DNA from: PALSA-350 sp049522955
GTDB taxonomy: Bacteria > Acidobacteriota > Terriglobia > Terriglobales > Acidobacteriaceae
Direction of reading: 5' to 3'
DNA length: 64,000 bases
Assembly: GCA_049522955.1 (NCBI GenBank)
Contig: JBEKNJ010000026.1
Span: forward strand, 1-64,000
Part shown: in pieces, positions 49,850-58,917 of the stretch
How positions within the stretch are numbered: position 1 is the stretch's first letter
How the letters are laid out: every line of letters begins with the position of its first letter
Made by a program: the position numbers and the translations under genes
Notes under the pieces: generated by a model
Databases searched by the model: none
The model's input: the letters and a program-made list of their open reading frames with translations, nothing else
Told to the model about the DNA's origin: nothing

Positions 49850-50881
49850 ATGTCCATTGGCGCGCGTCTCGTTCTCATCTCCGTGCTGTCCAGCGCTGTG
49901 CTTTCCGCTCAGCAAAACATCCCACCAACTGGAGCCAATTCCGCCAGAATCAACCTCGACGTCGTGGTCACGCCGAAGTCCGGGCCGCCGGTCGCCAATC
50001 TGGAGCAGCAGGACTTCACTGTTTTTGATAACAAGACTCTGCAGCATCTCACGTCCTTCCAGGCGCGCGACGGCAGCCATGACCCTATACACGTCATCAT
50101 CCTCATCGATGCCGTGAACAGCACCTACCAGAACATCGCCTGGGACCGCGGAGAAATCGGCAAATTCCTGCGCGCGAACGGCGGCCATTTGTCCCAGCCG
50201 ACGGCGCTCGCACTCTTCACGGATACGGGCACCCAGGTCCAACAGGGCTTTTTAACGGACGGCAATCAGCTCGCCACCGCTCTTGATCAATTCGCCATCG
50301 GTCTGCGCAACGTCCGCCGCTCCTCGCAATGGGGCGCGAGCGATCGCTTTCAGCTTTCCATGAATACTCTGCATCAGCTGGTCGAGCACGAAGGCAGTCT
50401 TCCCGGCCGCAAGATGGTCTTTTGGGTGTCTCCCGGCTGGCCCCTCCTTTCCGGGCCCGGCATCCACCTGGATGGCAAGCAACAGAATCAGCTTTTTTCC
50501 AACATCGTCGGCCTTTCCACCCAGCTTCGGCAGAACCGTATCACTCTCTACAGCATCGATCCGCTCGGCGCCAACGAGGGGGTACTCCGCACCTTCTACT
50601 ATCAGGATTTCCTCAAGGGCGTCAGCAAGCCGGGACAGGTCTCCGTCGGGGATCTCGGCTTGCAGGTCTTAGCCACGCAGACCGGGGGTCTGGCCCTCAC
50701 CTCCAGTAACGACATCGTCTCCCAATTGCAGAAGTGCTACGCGGACACCGAGGCCTATTACGAATTGTCCTTCGATCCAGCGCCTGCCGATCATCGCGAC
50801 GAATATCACAATCTCATCGTCCAGGTGGCAAAACCCGGTCTGACCGCACGCACACGGACCGGCTACTACGCCCAACCCTGA
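49850..50881 (+). CDS. VWFA-related protein (acidobacterial type)
   Basis: About 343 residues, of the VWFA-related family described mainly from Acidobacteriota. A signal peptide (ARLVLISVLSSAVLSA) is followed by a beta-rich start with INLDVVVTPKSGPPVANLEQQDFTVFDNK, then the VWA-like fold with VIILIDAVNSTYQ (metal site variant), GRKMVFWVSPGW and LYSIDPLGANEG. It ends with the family tail YYELSFDPAPADHRDEYHNLIVQV. It is exported; its function is unknown. AGGGA lies eight bases before the ATG at 49850. Confidence 0.85.
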   Translation: MSIGARLVLISVLSSAVLSAQQNIPPTGANSARINLDVVVTPKSGPPVANLEQQDFTVFDNKTLQHLTSFQARDGSHDPIHVIILIDAVNSTYQNIAWDRGEIGKFLRANGGHLSQPTALALFTDTGTQVQQGFLTDGNQLATALDQFAIGLRNVRRSSQWGASDRFQLSMNTLHQLVEHEGSLPGRKMVFWVSPGWPLLSGPGIHLDGKQQNQLFSNIVGLSTQLRQNRITLYSIDPLGANEGVLRTFYYQDFLKGVSKPGQVSVGDLGLQVLATQTGGLALTSSNDIVSQLQKCYADTEAYYELSFDPAPADHRDEYHNLIVQVAKPGLTARTRTGYYAQP

Positions 50882-50941
50882 AGCAAAGTTCGAGACTAGG
50901 CTCCGCAACAAAACTGGGGAGTGCCCCACGCGCTCGACGAC

Positions 50942-51062
50942 AAGCTTTTTGCTTTGTATCAGGGCACGACTTCAGTCGTGCCATCCCCGGCCAAAAGCCA
51001 CACTCTTTTTCGCGCCCTTACGGCACGACTGAAGTCGTGCCCTGATACAAAGGAAAAAGCTT
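50942..51062. repeat. Family D terminal-inverted-repeat element, copy 3 (short)
   Basis: Ends AAGCTTTTTGCTTTGTATC and its near-complement GATACAAAGGAAAAAGCTT enclose two hairpins with the same stem: CACGAC-TTCA-GTCGTG and CACGAC-TGAA-GTCGTG. The inner hairpins of copies 1 and 2 are missing. Confidence 0.87.
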
Positions 51063-51096
51063 GTTTCGCCGAAGGCTCCTTGGGACAGAAGTCTCC

Positions 51097-51288
51097 CTAA
51101 ATAGCCCGGAGCAGGCGTGCCGGCAGAGTGATCAGGGCGACCACCAGCTCCAGCGCTCCGTGTACGGCGATGCCCGCCAGGCGGAAGGGCAGCAAAATCA
51201 ACCACACGAACGGGTACAACACGAGCGCCAGCAACGCTAACGGCCAGCAGAGCAGGAAAAGAAGACACCACAGCAAGAACTTGACCAT
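51097..51288 (-). CDS. Small membrane protein, 63 residues
   Basis: A 63-residue, very hydrophobic protein that starts VKFLLWCLLFLLCWPLALLAL and has two membrane-spanning stretches (about 3-38 and 42-58) joined by a short turn with Arg. GAGGTG stands about nine bases before the ATG. Similar short two-helix proteins are frequent in Acidobacteriota, but no function is known. It is divergent from the DUF302 gene. Confidence 0.68.
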   Translation of the reverse strand: MVKFLLWCLLFLLCWPLALLALVLYPFVWLILLPFRLAGIAVHGALELVVALITLPARLLRAI

Positions 51289-51432
51289 CGATCATTCACC
51301 TCATCGTCGCCTTGAAAGGAGCCAAATCCACTCCCTGTTCAGAATACGTAATCCAATCCCTGCAGGTTCCAGCCGCCATTATTGACAGAGACCTATCCCT
51401 AAATTCGACATCTGACATAGCGGAGGGAACTC

Positions 51433-51819
51433 GTGACCAACAACGGAATCGTCGATAAACTCAGCCACCATTCGGTCGTTGAAACCCTGGCGAAGCTTCA
51501 GGCGATCCTTCAGGCCAAAGGAGTCGCTGTTTTCGCACTCGTCGACCACAGCGGGGAGGCGGCCAAGGTGGGGATGAAGATGCGTCCCACCAAACTCCTC
51601 ATCTTCGGAAACCCAAAAGGCGGCACGCCCCTGATGCTTGCGGCACCCAGTATTGCCATCGACCTGCCGCTCAAGATCCTGATTTGGGAGGACGATCAAG
51701 GGAAAGTGTGGGTCTCCTACAACAGCACCGAATATTTAGCGGAGCGCCACCATCTGACCCCGAATTTAGCGGAGAATATCGGCTTCATCGCGAGCCTCGC
51801 CGGCAATATTGCCGAGTAA
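51433..51819 (+). CDS. DUF302 family protein
   Basis: A 128-residue cytoplasmic protein with the DUF302 pattern: SVVETLAKLQAILQAKGVAVFALVDHSGEAAKVGMKMRPTKLLIFGNPKGGTPLML, then IDLPLKILIWEDDQGKVWVSYN. The fold is a small alpha/beta domain of unknown activity. The start is a GTG with GGAGGG seven bases before it. It is followed 17 bp later by queG and probably shares its transcript. Confidence 0.85.
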   Translation: MTNNGIVDKLSHHSVVETLAKLQAILQAKGVAVFALVDHSGEAAKVGMKMRPTKLLIFGNPKGGTPLMLAAPSIAIDLPLKILIWEDDQGKVWVSYNSTEYLAERHHLTPNLAENIGFIASLAGNIAE

Positions 51820-51836
51820 CACTAGAATGTGGATTC

Positions 51837-52970
51837 ATGCCTGAATCCACGGTTCACGACCGGATCGCCGCACTGGCGCAGGACGCCGGTTTCTCCACGG
51901 CGGGCATAGCCCCAGTCCCGCTGCCGGGGGAGCCCGCTGACTACCCCGAGCTGAGTCAGTTGGAACCCTACTTTGAGGGTTGGATCGAGCGCGGTTATGC
52001 CGGCGAAATGGAGTACCTGAAGCGCCGCGACCAGGACAACCGCCTGCTGCGATCTTCTTTGCGGGTTGCCGTTCCCTGGGCCCGATCCGTGATTGTTTGT
52101 GCCGCCAACTACAACCCAGACGCGCCCAAATCGACGGATCCCGCCTCGCCTGAAAGTGCCTGGATTGCCCGCTATGCTCTGACGGGATATCAGATGCGGC
52201 CGACCGACTACCATGACGTCCTGTTAGCCCGCCTCAAGAAGCTGGAGCAGAGCGTGCAACAGGCGTTTGGGCCCTTCCCGGCGCGCTCTTATGTGGACAC
52301 AGGTCCCCTGGTGGAGCGGGTCTACGCCCGGTATGCGGGCATCGGCTGGACCGGCAAGAACACCTGCATCATTAACCAAAAGCTTGGATCGTGGCTCTTT
52401 CTCGGCGTGATTCTTACCGGGCTCGAATTGCCCTCCCCGGCTCCGATCGCCTTGCCGGAAGACCGTTGTGGCAGTTGCACGCGATGTATCGACGCCTGTC
52501 CAACCGGAGCGCTGATAGCGCCGTACCAGATGGACGCGAGCCTGTGTATCTCGTACCTGACGATCGAAAAGAGGGGGTCTATTCCTGAGCCATTGCGTCC
52601 TCAAATGGGTCGCCAGGTCTTCGGCTGTGACATTTGTCAGGACGTGTGCCCCTGGAACCGCAGGGCGCCGCTGAGTGCGGATGCGGAGTTGGCAGTTCGC
52701 CCGGAACTGGTCAATCCGGCCCTTGCCTGGCTTGGGGAACTGGATGCCGAGAGCTTTCGCACCCTGTTCCGGCAATCTCCAGTGCAGCGCGCCAAGCTGA
52801 GTGGCTTGTTGCGTAACGTAGCCATTGCCATGGGGAACAGCGGGCTTGCGCGCTACCTGCCTAAGCTGCAGGAGTGGGCAGCCGGCTCCGATCCGGTGTT
52901 GGCGGAAGCAGCGCGATGGGCCGTGGCCCGTCTCTCAACCACTGAGACGGATACGAAAGCCCAGCTCTGA
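51837..52970 (+). CDS. queG: Epoxyqueuosine reductase QueG
   Basis: About 377 residues. The N-terminal cobalamin-binding domain (WIERGYAGEMEYLKR) precedes the two [4Fe-4S] cluster motifs CGSCTRCIDACPTGAL and CDICQDVCPWN near residues 215 and 265. A C-terminal HEAT-like extension (about 330-370) is present. It carries out the last step of queuosine synthesis in tRNA, reducing epoxyqueuosine. The ATG at 51837 is chosen because longer frames overlap DUF302; no strong ribosome site is seen. No other queuosine gene is nearby. Confidence 0.92.
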   Translation: MPESTVHDRIAALAQDAGFSTAGIAPVPLPGEPADYPELSQLEPYFEGWIERGYAGEMEYLKRRDQDNRLLRSSLRVAVPWARSVIVCAANYNPDAPKSTDPASPESAWIARYALTGYQMRPTDYHDVLLARLKKLEQSVQQAFGPFPARSYVDTGPLVERVYARYAGIGWTGKNTCIINQKLGSWLFLGVILTGLELPSPAPIALPEDRCGSCTRCIDACPTGALIAPYQMDASLCISYLTIEKRGSIPEPLRPQMGRQVFGCDICQDVCPWNRRAPLSADAELAVRPELVNPALAWLGELDAESFRTLFRQSPVQRAKLSGLLRNVAIAMGNSGLARYLPKLQEWAAGSDPVLAEAARWAVARLSTTETDTKAQL

Positions 52971-52977
52971 TTCAACC

Positions 52978-53184
52978 TCAGGCGCTACGCACGACGTTCG
53001 CGGCGTTGAGACCTTTAGGTCCTTGCTGGCATTCAAATTCCACCGCATCGCCTTCGTTCAGAGTCTTATAACCGTTCTCTTGTATCGCGGAGAAGTGCAC
53101 GAAGACATCCTCCCCGGTGGAACGTTGGATAAACCCGTATCCTTTGGCTCCATTGAACCACTTGACCACGCCATTTTCCTTCAA
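52978..53184 (-). CDS. Cold-shock protein (CspA family)
   Basis: A 68-residue OB-fold nucleic acid-binding protein. RNP1 is KGYGFI and RNP2 is VFVHFSAI. It binds single-stranded RNA and unwinds structure, often in cold or growth-phase shifts. The start is a TTG (53184) with GGGAG five bases upstream; no ATG start exists. The region upstream, about 330 bp, is divergent from a membrane protein gene and includes a hairpin that may regulate it. Confidence 0.92.
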   Translation of the reverse strand: MKENGVVKWFNGAKGYGFIQRSTGEDVFVHFSAIQENGYKTLNEGDAVEFECQQGPKGLNAANVVRSA

Positions 53185-53516
53185 GCGAACTCCCTTTCAC
53201 TGTGGATGAACCATCTCCAGCATTCCTCAGGGACACCTCAAGAAGCCGTCACGGTCTGCCAGAACGTGACGCCAAGTCCCGGTTCACCTGGAATGCTTTG
53301 AGAACGTTGAAACAATTACACCAATTGGCCTTCCGAGCATTTTGACTATGAACTTTGTTCCAGCTTGATGATGTTATGGCAGGAATTGGAATTGAGTGCA
53401 AGAGAAATTTGCCTGCGGGACCACCAGACAGAAACCAGCACGTCCCGGAACACCTGTTCAAGGTTGTAGCTGCTCGCCCGGTTGGGTCATTTCGAGGCCT
53501 GCACCAAACTGCTAGC
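53185..53516. other. Divergent upstream region with a hairpin in the cold-shock mRNA leader
   Basis: About 332 bp between the cold-shock gene (minus) and the YihY-like gene (plus). A hairpin CGTCACG (53247-53253) and CGTGACG (53265-53271) would lie in the cold-shock mRNA leader if transcription starts further up, as in other Csp genes with long structured leaders. No gene is seen here. Confidence 0.45.
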
Positions 53517-54491
53517 ATGATGGCAATGACGCTCGCCACCATCCCCCCAATTCCAGCGGCCCAGGTCGAAGACGAGGCTCTTGTCGGCGTTCCGGCACAG
53601 CCAGAGCCGCCCGCGAGACCTGCCGCCAATGCGAGCCTTGGGGATGAGCTTTGGAGCCTTGCCCGCTACATGTCACAGACTGAGGTGCATACCTACGCCT
53701 TCAGCGTGGCCGCCAATACCATCTTGTCTCTGTTCCCGTTCATCGTGATGATGTTCACGATTGCGCGGCAGGTCTTCCATTCCAAAGCGATGGAGAGCGC
53801 GATCGCCGACATGATCCACTATTTCCTGCCCACCGGTCAGGACTTCATCACCAAGAACATGGAGATCGTGGCGCACGCCCGGAGCGGTGTGAAACTTGCA
53901 TCGGTAGTGATGTTGCTGATTTCCTCAACCGGCGTCTTTCTTCCCCTGGAAGTGGCGTTGAACCGGGTCTGGGGTGTAGCGAAAAACCGCTCTTATTTTA
54001 TGAACCAGTTGGTCTCGCTGGGGCTGGCCGCTGGGATCGGTACCATTGCCATGTTGAGCGTTGCCGTCACTGCGGCGCAGCAATCGATTTTGCAGCTCGT
54101 CTTCTTTGGCCACGTCAATAATGCGGCGTTTGTCTTTCTTTCCCACTGGCTGTTGCAAATTTCGGCAGCGGTCGCCAGTATCCTGCTTTTCTTCCTCATC
54201 TACTGGGTTCTTCCCAACCGCAAGCTGCCTGTCCGGGCGGTATTGCCGACCGCGATCGTGATCGGTCTCTCCTGGGAGTTGGCAAAGATGCTATACATCG
54301 CGGTGCTCCCCTGGCTGGACCTTCATTCGGTATACGGTCCCTTCTCTGTCTCGGTGTGCCTGATGTTGTGGGCTTTCATCACCGGTCTCCTGTTGCTGGC
54401 AGGAGCCCACTACTCGGCATCCCGCCACACCTTACGGCTCGCCCACCTGGCGGACCTCGAACGGGTCAAAGAAGAAAAAGCCGCCTCGTAG
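53517..54491 (+). CDS. YihY/BrkB-like membrane protein
   Basis: About 324 residues, YihY/BrkB family, with six membrane helices: TYAFSVAANTILSLFPFIVMMFTI near 65, then VVMLLISSTGVFLPLEVALNRVWGV, SLGLAAGIGTIAMLS, and later ILLFFLIYWVLPNRKLPVRAVLPTAI. The N-terminal 45 residues are Pro/Ala-rich and cytoplasmic. The family was once called ribonuclease BN but is a membrane protein of unknown role. The start at 53517 is the first of three close ATGs without an obvious ribosome site; an upstream frame to 53355 is open but not protein-like. Confidence 0.8.
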   Translation: MMAMTLATIPPIPAAQVEDEALVGVPAQPEPPARPAANASLGDELWSLARYMSQTEVHTYAFSVAANTILSLFPFIVMMFTIARQVFHSKAMESAIADMIHYFLPTGQDFITKNMEIVAHARSGVKLASVVMLLISSTGVFLPLEVALNRVWGVAKNRSYFMNQLVSLGLAAGIGTIAMLSVAVTAAQQSILQLVFFGHVNNAAFVFLSHWLLQISAAVASILLFFLIYWVLPNRKLPVRAVLPTAIVIGLSWELAKMLYIAVLPWLDLHSVYGPFSVSVCLMLWAFITGLLLLAGAHYSASRHTLRLAHLADLERVKEEKAAS

Positions 54492-54505
54492 CCCGAACCG
54501 AAAAA

Positions 54506-54900
54506 GGAACAGCAGGTCCCTCCACTGCGCTTCGCTCCGGTCGGGATGACACTTCTGTTCAGGTACCAACCTCCCAATCCCAAACAGACGCTTCAGGTAT
54601 CAACTCTCAATCCCCAACAGAAGGGTCATCCCGACCGGAGCGAAGCGAAGTGGAGGGACCTGCTGTTCCATTCAGCCACTAGCCAATCTCCCCTGGGAGC
54701 ACCGCTCTTCCCTTTGTCATCCCGACCGGAGCGTACCCGGATTTCCTGCCACGCAGCACTGGACAAGGCCGAGTATGCGCCCTTCCGTAAAGAAGGGCGC
54801 ACGAAGTGCACCAACGCCACCAAGTTCCACAGGAAATCCGGGGTAGCGCAGTGGAGGGATCTGCAGTTCAGTGGACGCGTCTTGGAAATGTTTTTCGGCC
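54506..54900. repeat. Family C repeat, copy 3
   Basis: The longest copy. AACAGCAGGTCCCTCCACTG at the left is mirrored by AGTGGAGGGACCTGCTGTT near 54650, then the GGATTTCCTGCCACG/CAGGAAATCCGGG pair and the hairpin GCGCCCTTC-CGTAA-AGAAGGGCGC follow. It begins about 15 bp after the YihY-like gene. Confidence 0.87.
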
Positions 54901-54944
54901 AGAGCATAGCGCAAAGGATGGGCCTATCCCGTCAGAAACAAACC

Positions 54945-56096
54945 CTACCGAACCAAAAACGCCTTCACCACAACATCATTGGGCGACTTTCCCGCCGGGA
55001 ACAGCGTCAGCAGGGAAGCGGGATCCGTGCGCACCACCGCAATATCCCCTGACTGCGCATTCGCCACCAGAAGAAAGCGGCCCGATGCAGAGAAGGCCAT
55101 CGCATCCGGGCCCTCGCCCACCCTGACCCCCGGCTCAATCAGCTTGCCATCGTCGATGCTGTAAATCCCCACCCGTCCAGACCCAAAATCGCTCACATAC
55201 AGCAGCGAGTTATCCGCGCTCACCAATCCGCGCACCGGATGCGTGCCTACCAGGTACGCGCCGCCAACTTCATTGGAGTTCGTGGTGAGCTCCGAGATGG
55301 TATCGCTGTCGTAGTTGGAAACGAACGCCTCCCCACCATCCGGCTTCAGCGCAATGTGAACCGGCGTCTTCCCTACATCAAGAAGGGAAAGAAGAACATC
55401 GGCAGGCCGAGGATCGCTCCCCGTGCTATGGGCCAGGCCGATCACCATGATCTGGTGCCCTCCCGAGCAAGCAATAAAAGCCTTGGAGGAGTCCGGCACG
55501 ATCATCACATCCGTTGCCGCCGGGCACTGGTTGAAGCTGCTTCTCACCCTCAACGAGTGCACGTCAGCGATGCTGACGCTCCCGCTGGCACGGTTGCTGA
55601 TCACCAGCGTCTTTCCGTCGTTCGCAATGCGAGCCATCCCGGGAGCCTCACCGGCGCCGATCACGCCAACCTCCCGGCGAAGCCCCAGGTCCAGCACCGA
55701 AACATTGTTGGAACTCGAGTTGGCGACGTACGCGCGATCCCCCTCTGCATCCACGTCGATAAAGTAGGGCCGTCGTTGGACGCGAATCGTCGCCGCCACG
55801 GTATTGGTTTCCGCGTTGATCACCGTGACGGTACCGCCGGCGGAATTCACCACATAGACTTCGTTCCGGTGGGGATTAATCGCCAGCCCTGACGGGCCGG
55901 CGCCGACCGCGATCACCCGGTCCTGGCGCATGTTCACCAGGTCGAGCACAGTCACGGTATTGCTGCCACCGTTACTGATGTAGGCATATTCGCGATAGTT
56001 CGCGGGATAGTTGGGGAAGTCCCGTTCCCGGCAACCGGCAGTGCCCAGTGTGACCAGGACCAGCCATGGCAGATACCTGCTAAGGATTGGCCGCAC
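54945..56096 (-). CDS. YncE-like beta-propeller lipoprotein
   Basis: A 383-residue protein with a lipoprotein signal ending LGTAGC (Cys about residue 22), followed by a seven-bladed propeller of YVTN/YncE type repeats (AYISNGGSNTVTVLDLVN, VYVVNSAGGTVTVINAETNTVAATI, AYVANSSSNNVSVLDLG, ...). Such proteins sit on the outer membrane or in the periplasm and bind nucleic acid or other ligands; the role is unknown. The start is a GTG, only eight bases after the stop of the DAHP synthase gene on the same strand, so it is likely cotranscribed with that biosynthetic gene, an odd pairing. Confidence 0.82.
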   Translation of the reverse strand: MRPILSRYLPWLVLVTLGTAGCRERDFPNYPANYREYAYISNGGSNTVTVLDLVNMRQDRVIAVGAGPSGLAINPHRNEVYVVNSAGGTVTVINAETNTVAATIRVQRRPYFIDVDAEGDRAYVANSSSNNVSVLDLGLRREVGVIGAGEAPGMARIANDGKTLVISNRASGSVSIADVHSLRVRSSFNQCPAATDVMIVPDSSKAFIACSGGHQIMVIGLAHSTGSDPRPADVLLSLLDVGKTPVHIALKPDGGEAFVSNYDSDTISELTTNSNEVGGAYLVGTHPVRGLVSADNSLLYVSDFGSGRVGIYSIDDGKLIEPGVRVGEGPDAMAFSASGRFLLVANAQSGDIAVVRTDPASLLTLFPAGKSPNDVVVKAFLVR

Positions 56097-56104
56097 CAGG
56101 TTGT

Positions 56105-57169
56105 CTACACGATCCCGGCCGGGGCGGGTTCTGCGACCGTGATTCCCCGCGGCACAGACCGGCGGATGGCCGCGGCGATCTGGGAAATCTCATCCATCAG
56201 TTCAACAAACTGGTCGGGATACATCGATTGTGCGCCATCGGACAGCGCCTTATCCGGCTGATGGTGCACCTCGATCATCAGGCCGTCCGCTCCCACTGCG
56301 ACAGCCGCGCGCGCCAGCGGAAGAACCATATTGCGCTTCCCCGTTCCATGGCTGGGGTCAACGATGATCGGCAAATGACTCAGCCGCTGCACCGCCGGCA
56401 CGATACTCAGGTCCAGCGTATTGCGGGTGTGGTCTGCGAACGTGCGTACCCCGCGTTCGCATAGGATCACCTGGTAATTGCCTTCGCTCATCACGTACTC
56501 GGCCGCCATCAGCAGCTCGTCCAGCGTCGCGGACAACCCGCGTTTCACCATAACTGGCTTACGCGTCCGCCCGGCGCGCTTCAGCAACGAAAAGTTCTGC
56601 ATGTTCCGGGCACCGATCTGAATCACATCGGCATACTCCGCAACCAGGTCGAGACTCTCGTTGTCCAGCGCTTCGGTAACAATCCGCAGCCCGAACTTGT
56701 CGCGGATCTCAGCCATGATCTTCAGACCGTCCTCACCCATGCCCTGGAAGGCGTAGGGAGAAGTGCGCGGCTTGTAAGCGCCCCCGCGAAAGAACTGGGC
56801 TCCCGCACGGGCGATCTGCTCGGCAACCGCGAAAGCCTGCTCCCGCGATTCGATCGAGCACGGTCCGCCTATGACCGCCAGGCCCCGGCCGCCAATCGTC
56901 GCATTGGTCCCGGCAAAACTGATGACCGTGTCCTCTTGCTTCACATCGCGGCTGACCAACTTATAGGGCTTGGTGACCCGGATGACTTCCGCGACCCCGG
57001 ATAGTTCCTCAAGGTCCCCCTGATCGACCGCCCCGCTGTTGCCGGTAATGCCGATGGCCGTGCGCTGTGCGCCGGGCATGGGATGGGCGCGGAAGCCTAA
57101 CACCTGGATCTGCTCGCAGACCGCCTGGATTTCTTCCGGCGTAGCCTGCGGCTTCATCACCACGAGCAT
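56105..57169 (-). CDS. aroF: 3-deoxy-7-phosphoheptulonate (DAHP) synthase
   Basis: A 354-residue enzyme of the type found in Bacillus and Thermotoga, with an N-terminal ferredoxin-like regulatory domain (about 1-75) and a TIM-barrel: AVIGGPCSIES, FRGGAYKPRTSPYAFQG, KPVMVKRGLSAT, CERGVRTF, DPSHGTGKR. It joins phosphoenolpyruvate and erythrose-4-phosphate in the first step of aromatic amino acid synthesis. The ferredoxin-like domain gives feedback control by aromatic amino acids in relatives. Its start is 77 bp from the divergent peptidase gene. Confidence 0.92.
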   Translation of the reverse strand: MLVVMKPQATPEEIQAVCEQIQVLGFRAHPMPGAQRTAIGITGNSGAVDQGDLEELSGVAEVIRVTKPYKLVSRDVKQEDTVISFAGTNATIGGRGLAVIGGPCSIESREQAFAVAEQIARAGAQFFRGGAYKPRTSPYAFQGMGEDGLKIMAEIRDKFGLRIVTEALDNESLDLVAEYADVIQIGARNMQNFSLLKRAGRTRKPVMVKRGLSATLDELLMAAEYVMSEGNYQVILCERGVRTFADHTRNTLDLSIVPAVQRLSHLPIIVDPSHGTGKRNMVLPLARAAVAVGADGLMIEVHHQPDKALSDGAQSMYPDQFVELMDEISQIAAAIRRSVPRGITVAEPAPAGIV

Positions 57170-57246
57170 GGGGTAACGACCTTTCTGTGCACTCTAAGTG
57201 TACTGGCTTGAGTTAGCTGCGGTAAACATCTGGTATACCTGAGCAG

Positions 57247-58326
57247 ATGAATCACGCTCCCAGAGTGAGCCGCTTGCGGCGCAGGATGAAACAGCAGGGA
57301 ATTGACAGCCTGCTGATCACCCATCTGCCCGATGTGCGCTATCTCTGCGGCTTCACCGGATCCAATGCCTTTCTCGCCGTGACCCCCAATCGGGCCGCCA
57401 TGTTTACCGATGGCCGCTACATCGCCCAGGCGCAGCAGGAAACCAGCGCAGCACGGGTGGTGATCGCCGCCAAGTCCGCGCGCGACGAGTCCTGCCGCTG
57501 GCTGGCCGCAAGCGGAGTGAAGCATTGTGCCTTTGACCCGGAAACGACCACGGTTGCCGATTTGGCGCTTTACCGCAAAGCTGGAGGCAGCCGGGGCTTC
57601 TTCCAGCCCCTCGCCGAGCCCCTGGTTCGCAACCTCCGCCTTATTAAGGACGAGGACGAGCTTGGCCTGATGAAAAAGGCGGCTCACCTGGGCGTCGACC
57701 TGTTCCATGAACTGCTTCCCCAGCTGCAGCCGGGAAACCCCGAGACCGCCGTGGCCGCATTCCTGGAACACAGCGCGCGTGCCCGCGGCGCCGAGGGCAT
57801 GTCCTTTGAGACCATCGTCGCCAGCGGACCACGTTCCGCCCTGCCGCATGGCCGTGCCACCGCCCAGCGGTTGCCCCGTAAGGGCTTTTTAACCCTGGAC
57901 TTCGGTGTTATTCTCGAAGGTTATTGTTCAGATATGACCCGCACTGTCTTCCTCGGGCAGCCAACACGCCGGGAACGCTTCACGTATGATGCTGTGCGGG
58001 AGGCGCAACAGGCTGCCGTTGAGGCGGTCAAGCCGGGAGTCTCCTGTGGTGAGGTAGACGAAGCAGCGCGCAGCGTCCTTCGCAAGGCTGGCTTGGCGGA
58101 GTACTTTACTCACTCCACCGGCCACGGCGTCGGGCTTGAAATTCATGAAGCACCCCGCATTGCCGCGGACCAGTCGCAGTCCCTTTTGCCGGGAATGGTC
58201 ATCACCATCGAACCCGGCGTTTACATTGCAGGTCATTTTGGAGTGCGCATTGAGGATATGGTTGTCGTCACCCGGCAGAGCGGTCAGGTTTTAACCCCCG
58301 CTTCCACCGGTTGGACGCAACTCTGA
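57247..58326 (+). CDS. M24 family aminopeptidase (Xaa-Pro peptidase)
   Basis: A 359-residue metallopeptidase. The N-terminal creatinase-like domain (about 10-130) is followed by the pita-bread domain with all five metal ligands: LDFGVILEGYCSDMTRT (two Asp), HGVGLEIHE (His), ITIEPGVY (Glu) and RIEDMVVVT (Glu). It cuts N-terminal residues before proline from peptides. It is directly upstream of accB (17 bp); the peptidase-accB-accC order is seen in several bacteria. Confidence 0.92.
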   Translation: MNHAPRVSRLRRRMKQQGIDSLLITHLPDVRYLCGFTGSNAFLAVTPNRAAMFTDGRYIAQAQQETSAARVVIAAKSARDESCRWLAASGVKHCAFDPETTTVADLALYRKAGGSRGFFQPLAEPLVRNLRLIKDEDELGLMKKAAHLGVDLFHELLPQLQPGNPETAVAAFLEHSARARGAEGMSFETIVASGPRSALPHGRATAQRLPRKGFLTLDFGVILEGYCSDMTRTVFLGQPTRRERFTYDAVREAQQAAVEAVKPGVSCGEVDEAARSVLRKAGLAEYFTHSTGHGVGLEIHEAPRIAADQSQSLLPGMVITIEPGVYIAGHFGVRIEDMVVVTRQSGQVLTPASTGWTQL

Positions 58327-58342
58327 TGCAGACGAGAGATTC

Positions 58343-58864
58343 ATGACGCCTGATGAAATCAAAGAGTTGAGGGAACTGATCGAGTTCCTTAAAGAATATG
58401 ATATTGGTGACTTCGAATTCGAACGCGGCGACTTTAAGATTCGCCTCAAGTTCGGCCAGCCCGCGCAGGGACCCCCTGCTTCTGCTCTCGATATCGCCCG
58501 CCTGGGGCAATTATTGTCCCCAGGGGGACATGTGCCGCCGGCCGCTTCGCAGGGCATCCACGCCGTGGCTCCCAGCGGGTCGGCTGCAGCCGCGGAAACG
58601 GCGCCTCCGGTTGCGGAGGAGTCCCTGCATATCGTCAAGTCGCCGATCGTAGGCACGTTCTACGAGTCGTCCTCTCCCGGTGCAGCGGCCTTCGTCAAGA
58701 TCGGGGACCAGATCGACAACGGCCAGGTGCTGTGTATCGTGGAAGCCATGAAGCTGATGAACGAGATCGAATCGGACGCAGCCGGGGAAGTCGTCAAGCG
58801 TCTGGTGACCAACGGCCAGCCGGTGGAATACGGCCAGCCGCTTTTCGCCCTGCGGCTGCGCTAG
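58343..58864 (+). CDS. accB: Biotin carboxyl carrier protein of acetyl-CoA carboxylase
   Basis: A 173-residue carrier. The N-terminal helix region (TPDEIKELRELIEFLKEYDIGDFEFERGDFKIRLKF) is followed by an Ala/Pro-rich linker (about 45-95) and the biotinyl domain (about 97-173) with the biotin Lys137 in VEAMKLMNEI. It shuttles carboxyl groups in malonyl-CoA synthesis. It comes before accC by 53 bp on the same strand. Confidence 0.95.
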   Translation: MTPDEIKELRELIEFLKEYDIGDFEFERGDFKIRLKFGQPAQGPPASALDIARLGQLLSPGGHVPPAASQGIHAVAPSGSAAAAETAPPVAEESLHIVKSPIVGTFYESSSPGAAAFVKIGDQIDNGQVLCIVEAMKLMNEIESDAAGEVVKRLVTNGQPVEYGQPLFALRLR

Positions 58865-58917
58865 CTCCTTCCGTGGTGTAAACGTCACAGCAACTGCACG
58901 AGGATGCGCGGGCTCTC

